64,000 bases of DNA, taken from NCBI RefSeq assembly GCF_000282515.1, contig NZ_AKJD01000094.1:31359-95358 (forward strand). Reading direction: 5' to 3'. Position 1 is the first letter of the stretch, and each line of letters begins with the position of its first letter. The notes beneath the pieces are model-generated. The model saw only the letters and a program-made list of their open reading frames with translations. It ran no database searches and was not told where the DNA came from. This document shows, piece by piece, positions 17,593 to 27,227 of this stretch. A program made the position numbers and the translations under genes. The DNA is from Pseudomonas sp. GM80. GTDB taxonomy: Bacteria; Pseudomonadota; Gammaproteobacteria; Pseudomonadales; Pseudomonadaceae.

Positions 17593-19218
17593 TCAAATCA
17601 CAAAACGCGCCACCATGGCATTCAAATCCACCGCCAGACGTGACAGTTCATGCGTCGCGGCGCTGGTCTGGTTGGCTCCGGCGGCCGATTGCGTGGCCAG
17701 GTCGCGGATGTTGACCAGGTTGCGATCGACCTCGCGCGACACTTGCGCCTGCTCTTCCGACGCACTGGCGATAACCAGATTGCGCTCGTTGATCTGATGG
17801 ATCGACTGGGTGATCTGTTCCAGCGCCACGCCAGCGGCGCGGGCCATTTCCAGCGTCGACTGCGTGCGCTGGTTGCTCTGCTGCATCGACGAAACCGCTT
17901 CGCCGGTGCCGTTCTGGATGCCGGCGACCATTTTTTCGATTTCCTGGGTCGACTGCGCGGTGCGATGTGCCAAGGCGCGCACCTCGTCCGCCACCACGGC
18001 GAAACCGCGCCCGGCTTCACCGGCACGCGCCGCTTCGATCGCCGCGTTGAGGGCCAGCAGGTTGGTCTGTTCGGCAATGGCGCGGATCACGTCGAGCACC
18101 TTGCCGATGTCGCGCCCTTGCGCCGCGAGGCCTTCGATCATTTGCGCGGTGTTCTGCACGTCATGGGTCATGGTCTGGATCGCATCAACGGTTTTCACCA
18201 CTTGATCGCGACCTTCACGCGCGGCGTGGGTCGACTGGTTCGAGGCTTCTGAGGTCGAGACGGCGTTACGCGCGACTTCTTCCACAGCGGCGGTCATTTC
18301 GTTGACGGCCGTGGCGGCTTGCTCGATTTCATTGTTCTGTTGTTGCAGGCCGCGTGAGGCTTCTTCAGTCACGGCGCTGAGTTCTTCGGCGGCGGCGCCC
18401 AGTTGCGTGGCGGAACCGGCGATCTGCTCGATGGTTTTGCGCAGGTTGCTCTGCATCGCAGCCAGCGCTTGGAGCAGGCGCGCCGGTTCGTCGTTGCCGT
18501 CGACCTCAATGAGTTTGGTCAGGTTGCCGCCCGCGATGGTTTGCGCGGCGGCGACTGCGCGATTCAGCGGCGTGACGATGCTGCGGGTCAGCAGCCAGGC
18601 GAGCAACACGGTGGCCATGGCCGCCACCAGCGCGACGATGATAATCCCGGTGATGGCGCTGTCGTAGTGCTCACCGGCCTGGATCGACGCGGCTTTGGCG
18701 TCGGCAGCGTTGATGGCGATCAGTTTGTTCAACTGCTCGCCCATCTGATCGGTGCCGTCCTTGATTCGCGTATTGATCAGGTTGCGCATCTCATCGAGTT
18801 TGTCCTGACGCGACAGGTCCATCATTTGATTCTGCGCTTGCAGGTAGTTTTCCAGGGTATTGGCGAAGGTCTGGTACAGCGCGCGCTCTTCCGGGCCGGC
18901 CGGCAACGCGGCATAACTGGCCTGGGCGGCGCGAACCTTGTCGACCAGGGCGGCAATGCGCGTTTGTGCTTCCTGCAAACCGGCGGCTTCGCGGTTGACC
19001 AATATGCGGAACGACAGAATGCGCAGGCGCAGGACGTTTTCCGTCACCACGCTGAGATGAGTCACGCTGGGCAGCTGCGTCGAGTCCATGTCGACCGAGG
19101 CCTGGCGGATGATCGACATGCGGTTGACGGCGAACACGCCGAGCACAATCACCAACAGGGCGATGAAGGCAAAACCGAGGAAGGCACGGGGCGCGATGTT
19201 CAGGTTACGCAAGGACAT
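17593..19218 (-). CDS. Methyl-accepting chemotaxis protein
   Basis: A 541-residue transmembrane chemoreceptor. TM1 lies near residues 12-31 and a four-helix-bundle-type periplasmic ligand domain spans about 32-188. TM2 lies near 189-211 and is followed by a HAMP linker and a long cytoplasmic methylation/signalling helix bundle. The highly conserved hairpin tip reads IRAIAEQTNLLALNAAIEAA. The C-terminus (LNAMVARFVI) carries no CheR-binding pentapeptide. GAGAG lies upstream of the ATG. The ligand is unknown. Confidence 0.93.
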   Translation of the reverse strand: MSLRNLNIAPRAFLGFAFIALLVIVLGVFAVNRMSIIRQASVDMDSTQLPSVTHLSVVTENVLRLRILSFRILVNREAAGLQEAQTRIAALVDKVRAAQASYAALPAGPEERALYQTFANTLENYLQAQNQMMDLSRQDKLDEMRNLINTRIKDGTDQMGEQLNKLIAINAADAKAASIQAGEHYDSAITGIIIVALVAAMATVLLAWLLTRSIVTPLNRAVAAAQTIAGGNLTKLIEVDGNDEPARLLQALAAMQSNLRKTIEQIAGSATQLGAAAEELSAVTEEASRGLQQQNNEIEQAATAVNEMTAAVEEVARNAVSTSEASNQSTHAAREGRDQVVKTVDAIQTMTHDVQNTAQMIEGLAAQGRDIGKVLDVIRAIAEQTNLLALNAAIEAARAGEAGRGFAVVADEVRALAHRTAQSTQEIEKMVAGIQNGTGEAVSSMQQSNQRTQSTLEMARAAGVALEQITQSIHQINERNLVIASASEEQAQVSREVDRNLVNIRDLATQSAAGANQTSAATHELSRLAVDLNAMVARFVI

Positions 19219-19418
19219 AGTTGGACTCTCGGATGATAGAAACTACGAGCGTCCTTGCCGTGATCACTGGCCCTTGAGAGGGCTTCAGTCCGGCGTCACT
19301 GTTTTGGGAAGTCTTTGTGCGCGCCTGTTAGCTGTATCGGCCAGGCTTGAGGAAGATTGCGGGTCAAGAGCAAGTATTTTTCAGGGTGTTACAACAATGA
19401 AACAGTGTTCACCCCACA

Positions 19419-19503
19419 TGTAGGAGCTGCCGAAGGCTGCGATCTTTTGATCCTGTTTTTGTAAAGCAAGATCAAAAGATCGCAGCCTTCGGCAGCTCCT
19501 ACA
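19419..19503. repeat. REP doublet, family A
   Basis: Inverted pair tgtaggagctgccgaaggct plus gcgatcttttgatc and its complement, a sub-type with cgaagg in place of cgcagg. It lies 10 bases beyond the glycerate kinase stop. Confidence 0.9.
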
Positions 19504-19512
19504 GGGGTTGGG

Positions 19513-20649
19513 TCAGGGTTTGGCGAGTTGCCAGACGCGGGCGATGTCGGTGGCGCGTTCGCTCAGCAGGCGTGGTGCTTCGGCGCAGGCCTTTTCCAGT
19601 GTCATCGGTCCGCTGGTCACGGCAAACGCGGCATCGATGCCATGCACATAGAGGTCTTGATAACCCTCGCCCAACGTCCCGGCAATGACGATCACCGGCA
19701 CGTTTTGTTGTTTGGCGATCCGCGCCACGCCAAACGGGGTTTTGCCGCGCAGGGTTTGTGCGTCAAACCGACCTTCGCCGGTGATCACCAGATCCGCGCC
19801 TTTGACGGCTTCGGCCAGGCCGACCAGTTCGGCCACCACTTCGACGCCAGCCTGGAATTGCGCCCCGAGAAACGCTTTGGCAGCGAAACCCAAACCACCC
19901 GCCGCGCCGCAGCCCGGTTCATCACGAACGTCTTTGTCCAGCGCCTGCGCGCACAGGTCAGCAAAGTGGCCCAAGGCCTGATCGAGTTGCTCAACCTGCG
20001 CAGGCGATGCACCTTTCTGCGGACCGAAGATCGCCGAGGCGCCGTGTGGGCCACACAGCGGATTGTTGACGTCGGCAGCGATGTCGAACCGCACCTGCGC
20101 CAGTCGCGGATCCAGTTCGCGCAGATCAAGCCGCGCCAGTTGCGCCAACGCGAGGCCGCCGGGCACCAGCGACTGATTTTGTGCATCGAACAGCTTGACG
20201 CCCAACGCCTGCATCGCGCCGGCGCCTGCGTCATTGGTCGCGCTGCCGCCAATCGCCAGAATGATCCGCTGCGCGCCGGCATCCAGCGCTGCACGAATCA
20301 ACTCGCCGGTGCCAAACGTGCTGCTGACGCAGGCATCGCGCTGCCCGGTTGGCACCAGTTGCAAGCCACTGGCCTCAGCCATTTCGATGATTGCGGTGTG
20401 GTTGTGCGGCAACCAGCCCCACGCGGCGTCAACCGGCGCGCCGAGCGGGCCACGCACGCGGGTGCGGCGCAGTTCGCCTTCACAGGCAGCAAGAATCGAC
20501 TCGACCGTGCCCTCGCCACCATCGGCCATCGGGCATTTGACCAGCGTTGCCTGTGGCCACACTTGCGTCAGGCCTTGGGCAATGGCCTCGGCGACGCCTT
20601 GGGCACTCAGGCTGTCCTTGAACGAATCGGGGGCGATGACGATCTTCAT
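19513..20649 (-). CDS. Glycerate 2-kinase (GarK/GlxK family)
   Basis: A 378-residue protein beginning MKIVIAPDSFKDSLSAQGVA, the signature start of glycerate kinase type 1. Further landmarks are CPMADGGEGTVESI near residue 38, the glycine-rich AIGGSATNDAGAGA and ITGEGRFDAQTLRGKTP. It phosphorylates D-glycerate to 2-phosphoglycerate (or 3-phosphoglycerate in some members). GGAG lies 8 bases before the ATG at 20649. The neighbouring CdaR regulator and MFS transporter make a sugar-acid/glycerate utilisation module. Confidence 0.93.
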   Translation of the reverse strand: MKIVIAPDSFKDSLSAQGVAEAIAQGLTQVWPQATLVKCPMADGGEGTVESILAACEGELRRTRVRGPLGAPVDAAWGWLPHNHTAIIEMAEASGLQLVPTGQRDACVSSTFGTGELIRAALDAGAQRIILAIGGSATNDAGAGAMQALGVKLFDAQNQSLVPGGLALAQLARLDLRELDPRLAQVRFDIAADVNNPLCGPHGASAIFGPQKGASPAQVEQLDQALGHFADLCAQALDKDVRDEPGCGAAGGLGFAAKAFLGAQFQAGVEVVAELVGLAEAVKGADLVITGEGRFDAQTLRGKTPFGVARIAKQQNVPVIVIAGTLGEGYQDLYVHGIDAAFAVTSGPMTLEKACAEAPRLLSERATDIARVWQLAKP

Positions 20650-20785
20650 GATGATTCTCCAGTTCCAATGCCCCTCATGCTGCCAGTCGGCATGCACATT
20701 GACGCCTGTCCGCTGCACAATTTGCACAGACGTTTATTGTTCATTTATACAAGGCAGTGGAATTGACGTTGGGTCTCATGGCCTC

Positions 20786-20873
20786 ATCGCTGGCAAGCCA
20801 GCTCCCACAGGGTTTGTGTTGACACGTTATTTGTGAACACAGCAAAACCTGTGGGAGCTGGCTTGCCAGCGAT
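20786..20873. repeat. REP doublet, family B
   Basis: Inverted pair of the atcgctggcaagccagctcc unit between the glycerate kinase and cdaR-type genes, outside both coding regions. Confidence 0.9.
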
Positions 20874-20891
20874 GGCGTCCTCAAGAACACC

Positions 20892-22013
20892 TCAGATAGG
20901 CACATCAGTCTGGGGCAGGAGCTGCACCCCGAGGTACAGCGCCAGCATGCCGTCCAGCCGCAGCGGGTCGACGCCACTGAGTTCGGCAATCCGCTCCATC
21001 CGGTAACGCAGGCTGTTGCGGTGGATACCCAGTGCATCGGCGCATGCCTGGCTTTGGCCGTCGTGCTCGCACCAGGTGCGCAGCGTGGCCAACAACTGGC
21101 CATTGCTGTCCTTGGCGAGCACTTTGCGCAACGGCTTGAGCAGTTCATCCAGCGCATCATCGTTGCGATGGCGCCACAACATCACCGGCAGTCGATAGCG
21201 ATTGAGCGTCAGCAGCCGTGAATGCGGCAGTACGTCTCGCCCGTAGGCCAGCAAGTCACCGACCCGGCGATAACACCGGCGCAAACCGAGCAGACCTTCA
21301 GCCTGGCCGCCCACGGCAATGCGCAAAATGTTCCAGCCCATGCCATCAAGTTTTTCCAGCAAACGATCATGCTCGACGTTCTGGCTGGCCGGGCGACACC
21401 ACAGCAGTGACGATTTCGCCGAACTCACGCACCAACTGTCGGGATAGCGCGACGTCAGCCAGGCACTCAGCGCGTCGACGGTTTGCCCCGGCCCATGTTC
21501 CAGCCCCAACTCGAACAAGTACGGCACCCGCGTCAATTGCGGTTTGAGCCCCAGTTGCTGCGCTTCGTCAAACAGGCGCGGTGAATCGCCCGCCTCGCTC
21601 AACAGCAACGCCAGCAGATCATCGCAACGCTGCCGCCGCCATTGCTGTTCGGCCTGTTGATTGCGCTGGCCGACCAGCATCTCGGCGGTCATGCGCACGA
21701 GCTCGGCGTACGTGCGCAGTTGCTCGGGCTCGCCGGTGATGCCCAATACGCCGATCAGGCGCTGATCGAGCAACAACGGCAGATTGATCCCTGGCTGCAC
21801 GCCTTTGAGGTGCACCGCCGTCTGCGCGTCGATCTCCACCACTCGGCTGTTGGCCAGCACCAGTTGCGCGCCTTCGTGGCGGGTGTTGATGCGTTCCGGC
21901 TCGCCGCTGCCGAGGATCAATCCCTGACTGTCCATCACGTTGACGTTGTAGGGCAAAATGGCCATGGCCCGGTCGACGATGTCCTGAGCGAGGTCGTGAT
22001 CGAGTTCGAACAT
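20892..22013 (-). CDS. CdaR-family sugar-diacid transcriptional regulator
   Basis: A 373-residue regulator. It has an N-terminal putative sugar-diacid recognition domain (MFELDHDLAQDIVDRAM...LPYNVNVMDSQG), a central linker and a C-terminal PucR-type helix-turn-helix with the phrase ACADALGIHRNSLRYRMERI near residue 325. The ATG at 22013 has AAGGA 10 bases upstream and matches the family start; a longer frame to 22076 is not supported. CdaR activates glucarate/galactarate/glycerate genes in E. coli. Here it is flanked by glycerate kinase (same strand, downstream) and a divergent MFS transporter, the likely targets. Confidence 0.9.
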   Translation of the reverse strand: MFELDHDLAQDIVDRAMAILPYNVNVMDSQGLILGSGEPERINTRHEGAQLVLANSRVVEIDAQTAVHLKGVQPGINLPLLLDQRLIGVLGITGEPEQLRTYAELVRMTAEMLVGQRNQQAEQQWRRQRCDDLLALLLSEAGDSPRLFDEAQQLGLKPQLTRVPYLFELGLEHGPGQTVDALSAWLTSRYPDSWCVSSAKSSLLWCRPASQNVEHDRLLEKLDGMGWNILRIAVGGQAEGLLGLRRCYRRVGDLLAYGRDVLPHSRLLTLNRYRLPVMLWRHRNDDALDELLKPLRKVLAKDSNGQLLATLRTWCEHDGQSQACADALGIHRNSLRYRMERIAELSGVDPLRLDGMLALYLGVQLLPQTDVPI

Positions 22014-22184
22014 AGTCTGTAAATCCTTGAAAACACGCGCGGACGGGTTGTTCACCCGCACAGGGTCTGGCGGCAAACCCTGTGCTCAGGCACAAAGACA
22101 ATCCTGCCAATGGTGGCCGAGACTCTCAGGGCGATCAACGTTACCCTTTGTATCGCAAAAAATCATAATAAAGAGAGAGCCGCT

Positions 22185-23495
22185 ATGTCGCACAGCGCCG
22201 CAGCTACCCAGACCAAAGAAGACGATAAAAATGCCGTTTACAAGCGCATCACCCTGCGCTTGATCCCCTTCATCTTCATCTGCTACTTGTTCAACTACCT
22301 CGACCGGGTCAACGTTGGATTTGCCAAACTGCAGATGCTCGACGCACTGAAATTCAGCGAAACCGTGTACGGCCTTGGGGCCGGGATTTTTTTCATCGGC
22401 TACGTGCTGTGCGGCGTACCGAGCAACCTGGCGTTGACCAAGTTCGGTCCACGACGCTGGATTGCCGTGATGATGATCACCTGGGGCACGCTGTCCACGT
22501 GTCTGTTGTTCGTCACCACACCGACCGAGTTCTACACCCTGCGCCTGTTCACCGGGGCCGCCGAAGCGGGCTTCTTCCCGGGCGTCGTGCTGTACCTCTC
22601 GCAATGGTTCCCGACCTTCCGCCGTGGCCGGATCATGGCGCTGTTCATGTCGGCCATCCCGGTGTCGGGTTTGCTCGGCAGCCCGTTCTCTGGCTGGATC
22701 CTCAATCACTTCGCCGCCGGACAAGGTGGTTTGGCAGGCTGGCAGTGGATGTTCTTGCTGCAAGGCATTCCAACCGTGATCCTTGGCGCCCTCGCCTATT
22801 TCCTCCTGAGCGACAGCTTCGCCCATGCCAAATGGCTGACCCCGCATGAACGCGCGGTGCTGGAGGCGGATCAGGCTGAAGACCTGGCGAACAAACCGAA
22901 AACCACCTCGGACTCGCTGCTGGCAGTGTTCAAGAACCCGGCGATCTGGGCCTTCGGTCTGATCTACTTCTGCATCCAGAGCGGCGTGTACGCGATCAAC
23001 TTCTGGCTGCCGTCGATCATCAAGAACCTCGGTTTCAGCGACAACCTGGTGATCGGCTGGCTCAGTGCGATTCCGTACCTGCTGGCGGCGGTGTTCATGC
23101 TGGTCGTCGGGCGTTCGGCAGACTTGCGCAAAGAACGCCGCTGGCACTTGGTGGTGCCGATGTTGATGGGCGCGATCGGTCTGGTGATTGCGGTGAATTT
23201 CGCCGCTAACCCGGCCATTGCCATTCTCGGCCTGACCATTGCGACCATGGGCGCGCTGACCGGCCTGCCGATGTTCTGGCCTGTGCCAACGGCGATGTTG
23301 AGTGCCGGTGCGGCTGCCGGTGGCTTGGCGCTGATCAACTCGATGGGGCAAATGGCTGGGTTCCTCAGTCCGTATCTGGTCGGTTGGGTCAAGGACAGCA
23401 CCGGGTCGACCGATGCAGCGTTGTATCTGCTGGCGGGCGTGATTGTTGGCGGGAGTCTGTTGGCGTTGCGGATGACGCGGACGTTGCGGGCTTAA
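22185..23495 (+). CDS. MFS transporter, anion:cation symporter family (sugar acid)
   Basis: A 436-residue twelve-helix transporter. Helix 1 contains FIFICYLFNYLDRVNVGFAK, typical of the tartrate/galactarate/glucarate group. The ATG at 22185 has GAGAGA upstream and is preferred to in-frame starts farther out. Divergent from the CdaR-type gene with a 171-base shared promoter region, so import of a hexarate, tartrate or glycerate is a reasonable inference; the exact substrate is not shown. Confidence 0.9.
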   Translation: MSHSAAATQTKEDDKNAVYKRITLRLIPFIFICYLFNYLDRVNVGFAKLQMLDALKFSETVYGLGAGIFFIGYVLCGVPSNLALTKFGPRRWIAVMMITWGTLSTCLLFVTTPTEFYTLRLFTGAAEAGFFPGVVLYLSQWFPTFRRGRIMALFMSAIPVSGLLGSPFSGWILNHFAAGQGGLAGWQWMFLLQGIPTVILGALAYFLLSDSFAHAKWLTPHERAVLEADQAEDLANKPKTTSDSLLAVFKNPAIWAFGLIYFCIQSGVYAINFWLPSIIKNLGFSDNLVIGWLSAIPYLLAAVFMLVVGRSADLRKERRWHLVVPMLMGAIGLVIAVNFAANPAIAILGLTIATMGALTGLPMFWPVPTAMLSAGAAAGGLALINSMGQMAGFLSPYLVGWVKDSTGSTDAALYLLAGVIVGGSLLALRMTRTLRA

Positions 23496-23502
23496 TAAAA
23501 AG

Positions 23503-23580
23503 TCAAAAGATCGCAGCCTTCGGCAGCTCCTACAGGGGATCACGGTCTCATGTAGGAGCTGCCGCAGGCTGCGATCTTTT
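23503..23580. repeat. REP doublet, family A, outward arrangement
   Basis: Here the two units are in the opposite order to most family A doublets: caaaagatcgcagccttcgg... comes first and tgtaggagctgccgcaggct... second. One unit has cttcgg and the other cgcagg, so the pair mixes sub-types. Confidence 0.85.
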
Positions 23581-23668
23581 TGCGTTTTAAAAGGAACAAC
23601 AATTCACTTTGCGCCCTGTGACTCATCTGGTATTTGTTGGGGTTTCCCATCGACCAAAGGATTTCGGC

Positions 23669-24682
23669 ATGAACTATCGCACACTGGGTCACTCGGGGCT
23701 GCGGGTGTCCACCCTCACCCTGGGCACGATGATGTTTGGCGAGCAGACCAGCACCGAGGACTCGCTGCGCATCATCGACAAGGCCTGGGATCAAGGCATC
23801 AACTTCATTGATACCGCCGACGTCTACACCAACGGTCGTTCGGAAGAAATCGTCGGCGAAGCGATTGCCCGCCATCGCCACGAATGGGTACTGGCGAGCA
23901 AAGTCGGTTTCGGCCCGGCGGACGGCGTGCCGAACCGCAGCGGTTTGAGCCGCAAACACATTTTCAACGGCCTGGAGGCCAGCCTGACCCGGCTCGGCAC
24001 CGATTATCTCGACATCTATTACTTGCACCGCGAAGACCACAACACGCCGCTGGAAGTGACTGTTTCGGCGATTGGCGATCTGATTCGCCAAGGCAAGATT
24101 CGCTATTGGGGCCTGTCCAATTACCGTGGCTGGCGCATTGCCGAGGCCGTTCGCATTGCTGACAAACTCGGGATTGATCGCCCGGTGATCAGCCAGCCGC
24201 TGTACAACATTGTCAACCGTCAGGCCGAGACCGAGCAAATAACCGCAGCGCAAACCTACGGTCTCGGCTTAGTGCCTTACAGCCCGCTGGCCCGTGGCGT
24301 GCTCAGCGGCAAATACGCGCCCGACATCAAGCCGGACGCCAACAGCCGCGCCGGACGTCAGGACAAACGCATTCTGGAAACCGAATGGCGCGTGGAGTCG
24401 CTGCGTATCGCCCAGCAGATCCAGCAATACACCGAGCAACGCGGCGTTGGCATGGTCGAATTCGCGATTGCCTGGGTGTTGAACAACAGCGCGGTGACCT
24501 CGGCGATCGTCGGGCCACGCACTGAGGAACAGTGGGATGCGTACGCCAAGGCGCAGGCAGTGAAGATCACCGCGCAAGATGAAGCGTTTATTGATTCGCT
24601 GGTGACGCCGGGGCATGCATCAACACCGGGGTTCAACGATGTGAGCCATTTTGTGTCCGGGCGCAAACCCCACTCAATCTGA
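23669..24682 (+). CDS. Aldo/keto reductase
   Basis: A 337-residue NADPH-dependent oxidoreductase of the AKR superfamily, with a TIM barrel. It has the catalytic Asp and Tyr in FIDTADVYTNGRSEE, the Lys in LASKVGFG and the His in YYLHREDHNTPLE, plus the cofactor site VGPRTEEQWD near the C-terminus. The ATG at 23669 has AAGGA 8 bases upstream. It is isolated between two REP doublets and its substrate is unknown. Confidence 0.92.
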   Translation: MNYRTLGHSGLRVSTLTLGTMMFGEQTSTEDSLRIIDKAWDQGINFIDTADVYTNGRSEEIVGEAIARHRHEWVLASKVGFGPADGVPNRSGLSRKHIFNGLEASLTRLGTDYLDIYYLHREDHNTPLEVTVSAIGDLIRQGKIRYWGLSNYRGWRIAEAVRIADKLGIDRPVISQPLYNIVNRQAETEQITAAQTYGLGLVPYSPLARGVLSGKYAPDIKPDANSRAGRQDKRILETEWRVESLRIAQQIQQYTEQRGVGMVEFAIAWVLNNSAVTSAIVGPRTEEQWDAYAKAQAVKITAQDEAFIDSLVTPGHASTPGFNDVSHFVSGRKPHSI

Positions 24683-24692
24683 CGCCCCCTCC

Positions 24693-24773
24693 TGTAGGAG
24701 CTGCCGAAGGTTGCGATCTTTTGATCCTGTTTTTTTTTAAATCAAAAGATCGCAGCCTTCGGCAGCTCCTACA
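24693..24773. repeat. REP doublet, family A
   Basis: Inverted pair: tgtaggagctgccgaaggtt (one base changed) then its near-complement ending ggcagctcctaca, joined through a T-rich centre. Confidence 0.88.
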
Positions 24774-24879
24774 ATTTTGTGTACAGGGCTGTTGAAAATA
24801 ATGACCATCCGGCCAATATTCAGCACAGAAACCACGTATCCTTCGCGCCCCGTTCGCCCATCACCCCCGCGAGGACAGT

Positions 24880-25761
24880 TTGTCTAAAGGTATCGCTCTA
24901 TCGGTTTCAGCCTCGGTGCTGTTTGCCGTCATGTACTTCTACACCTCGTTGCTCACCCCGTTGAGCGGCGTAGAGATTTTCGGCTGGCGGATGCTGCTGA
25001 CTGTGCCGTGCATGACCGTGTTCATGCTGGTGTCCGGGGAATGGCGGCGCGTGATGGAGTTGGTTCGCCTGATGGCGGCGAAGCCAAAATTGATCGCCGG
25101 CCTGATCGTCTCGGCCGCCCTGCTCGGCGTGCAACTGTGGCTGTTCATGTGGGCGCCATTGAACGGCTACAGCCTTGATGTTTCGCTGGGTTATTTCCTG
25201 CTGCCGCTGGCGATGGTCTTGACCGGGCGGATTGCCTACGGCGAAAGCCTGTCGTACCTGCAGAAAGTCGCGGTGTTTTTCGCTTCGTTGGGCGTGTTGA
25301 ACGAGTTGTATCAGGTCGGCGGGTTTTCCTGGGCGACGCTGGTCGTCGTCGTTGGCTATCCGCTGTATTTCGTGCTGCGCAAGTACTTGAAAACCGACCA
25401 CCTCGGTGGCTTGTGGGTCGACATGACGCTGATGTTGCCAATCGCCTACTGGTTTGTGCATGGCGGCGAACAGGGTTTTGGCGTGTTCGATCAATACCCG
25501 GGGTTGATGTGGCTGATTCCGTTGCTCGGCCTGATCAGTGCGTCGGCGTTGGTGGTGTACATCATTGCCAGCCGTTTGCTGCCGTTTAGCCTATTTGGTT
25601 TGTTGAGTTATGTTGAGCCGGTGTTGTTGCTGGGTGTGGCGTTGTTGCTGGGTGAGAGCATCAAGTCCGGGGAATGGCTGACGTATATTCCGATCTGGAT
25701 GGCGGTGGTTGTGCTGGTGTTTGAAGGGTTCAAACATTTGATGCGTCAGCGTCGTCCTTAA
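24880..25761 (+). CDS. rarD: EamA/RarD-type DMT permease
   Basis: A 293-residue inner-membrane protein with about ten hydrophobic helices, starting MSKGIALSVSASVLFAVMYF. Phrases such as LLTPLSGVEIFGWRM, VSLGYFLLPLAMVLTGR and LPFSLFGLLSYVEPVLLL are typical of RarD, a drug/metabolite-type transporter of unproven substrate. The start is a TTG at 24880 with GAGG 5 bases upstream; no ATG is available nearby. It stands alone, bounded on both sides by REP doublets. Confidence 0.85.
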   Translation: MSKGIALSVSASVLFAVMYFYTSLLTPLSGVEIFGWRMLLTVPCMTVFMLVSGEWRRVMELVRLMAAKPKLIAGLIVSAALLGVQLWLFMWAPLNGYSLDVSLGYFLLPLAMVLTGRIAYGESLSYLQKVAVFFASLGVLNELYQVGGFSWATLVVVVGYPLYFVLRKYLKTDHLGGLWVDMTLMLPIAYWFVHGGEQGFGVFDQYPGLMWLIPLLGLISASALVVYIIASRLLPFSLFGLLSYVEPVLLLGVALLLGESIKSGEWLTYIPIWMAVVVLVFEGFKHLMRQRRP

Positions 25762-25764
25762 AAG

Positions 25765-25846
25765 CAAAAGATCGCAGCCTGCGGCAGCTCCTACATTTGG
25801 AATGCATCTTCCCTGTAGGAGCTGCCGCAGGCTGCGATCTTTTGAT
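25765..25846. repeat. REP doublet, family A, outward arrangement
   Basis: caaaagatcgcagcctgcgg...ctcctaca followed by tgtaggagctgccgcaggct...gatctttt; outward order like the doublet near 23.5 kb. It starts four bases after the upstream stop codon. Confidence 0.88.
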
Positions 25847-25850
25847 CGTA

Positions 25851-25892
25851 AAAAAAATCCCGGCTCTGCATCGCTGCAGGCCGGGATTTTTC
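25851..25892 (-). terminator. Rho-independent terminator of hpd
   Basis: The stem aaaaatcccggc/gccgggattttt is just past the hpd stop on the minus strand, with T-runs on either strand; it may act in both directions. Confidence 0.9.
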
Positions 25893-25906
25893 AGTTCAGT
25901 GGCGAA

Positions 25907-26983
25907 TTACTCAGTGGCAAGCACACCACGGCGCACCTGATCACGCTCGATCGATTCGAACAGTGCCTTGAAGTTACCCTCGCCGAAGCCATCGTCGCCT
26001 TTACGCTGGATGAATTCGAAGAACACCGGGCCCATCAGGGTTTCCGAGAAGATCTGCAGCAGCAGACGCTTGTCGCCCTGCTCCGATGCACCATCGAGCA
26101 AGATGCCGCGCGATTGCAGTTGATCGACCGGCTCACCGTGATTCGGCAGGCGACCTTCGAGCATTTCGTAGTAGGTGTCCGGCGGCGCGGTCATGAAGCG
26201 CATGCCGATTTTCTTCAGTTGATCCCAGGTCTTGATCAGGTCGTCGGTGAGGAACGCGACGTGCTGGATGCCCTCGCCGTTGAACTGCATCAGGAACTCT
26301 TCGATCTGACCTGCGCCCTTGGACGATTCTTCGTTCAGCGGGATGCGGATCATGCCGTCTGGCGCGGTCATCGCTTTCGAGGTCAGGCCGGTGTATTCGC
26401 CCTTGATGTCGAAATAACGGATCTCGCGGAAGTTGAACAGCTTCTCGTAGAAGTTTGCCCAGTAAGCCATGCGACCGCGATAGACGTTGTGGGTCAGGTG
26501 GTCGATGATTTTCAGGCCGGCACCCACCGGATTGCGATCAACGCCTTCGATGAACACGAAGTCGATGTCGTAGATCGAGCTGCCTTCGCCGAAACGGTCG
26601 ATCAGGTACAGCGGCGCGCCGCCAATGCCTTTGATCGCCGGCAGGTTCAGCTCCATCGGCCCGGTTTCGATGTGGATCGGCTGAGCGCCGAGTTCCAGTG
26701 CGCGGTTGTAGGCGTTTTGCGAATCTTTTACGCGGAACGCCATGCCGCATACCGACGGGCCATGTTCGGCGGCGAAGTACGAAGCGACGCTGTTGGGTTC
26801 GTTGTTGAGGATCAGGTTGATCGCACCCTGACGATACAGGTGCACGTTCTTGGAGCGGTGGGTGGCGACTTTGGTAAAGCCCATGATCTCGAAGATCGGC
26901 TCCAGGGTGCCCGGCACCGGCGAAGCGAGCTCGATGAATTCAAAGCCCATCAGGCCCATTGGGTTTTCGTATAAATCGGTCAT
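25907..26983 (-). CDS. hpd: 4-hydroxyphenylpyruvate dioxygenase
   Basis: Converts 4-hydroxyphenylpyruvate to homogentisate in tyrosine catabolism. The 358 residues equal the length of the well-studied Pseudomonas enzyme, including the typical opening YENPMGLMGFEFIELASP. Two VOC (vicinal oxygen chelate) domains are visible. The iron ligands can be placed at the His of DHLTHNV, the His of IQHVAFLTDD and the Glu of FFEFIQRKG. It is monocistronic, with its own terminator. No tyrosine-pathway partner lies nearby. Confidence 0.97.
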   Translation of the reverse strand: MTDLYENPMGLMGFEFIELASPVPGTLEPIFEIMGFTKVATHRSKNVHLYRQGAINLILNNEPNSVASYFAAEHGPSVCGMAFRVKDSQNAYNRALELGAQPIHIETGPMELNLPAIKGIGGAPLYLIDRFGEGSSIYDIDFVFIEGVDRNPVGAGLKIIDHLTHNVYRGRMAYWANFYEKLFNFREIRYFDIKGEYTGLTSKAMTAPDGMIRIPLNEESSKGAGQIEEFLMQFNGEGIQHVAFLTDDLIKTWDQLKKIGMRFMTAPPDTYYEMLEGRLPNHGEPVDQLQSRGILLDGASEQGDKRLLLQIFSETLMGPVFFEFIQRKGDDGFGEGNFKALFESIERDQVRRGVLATE

Positions 26984-27227
26984 GGTGACGCCTCATCATT
27001 CTTATCAAATTAACCAGGGTTATTTGTCAGTCTGCGAGGTCGGTGGGTGGCGCACAGGAGATGCCACGCACACTGCGGGCGAGGAAGTCACCGTAGATCA
27101 GTTGAAACCCGAATATCTTCATTGTCGACCCAAGGCTTTTGCGGGCGAGGCTTCTGCTGCCAGAAGACGATTATTATTGTATGCGTAACCCGATTCTACA
27201 CAGCGTAAATAGGCTTGTCTGCTCTCT

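Noticed and set aside
19528..23543. Long opposite-strand ORFs over glycerate kinase and the MFS gene
   Set aside because: Each mirrors a clear gene; compositions are shadow-like and they have no start signals.
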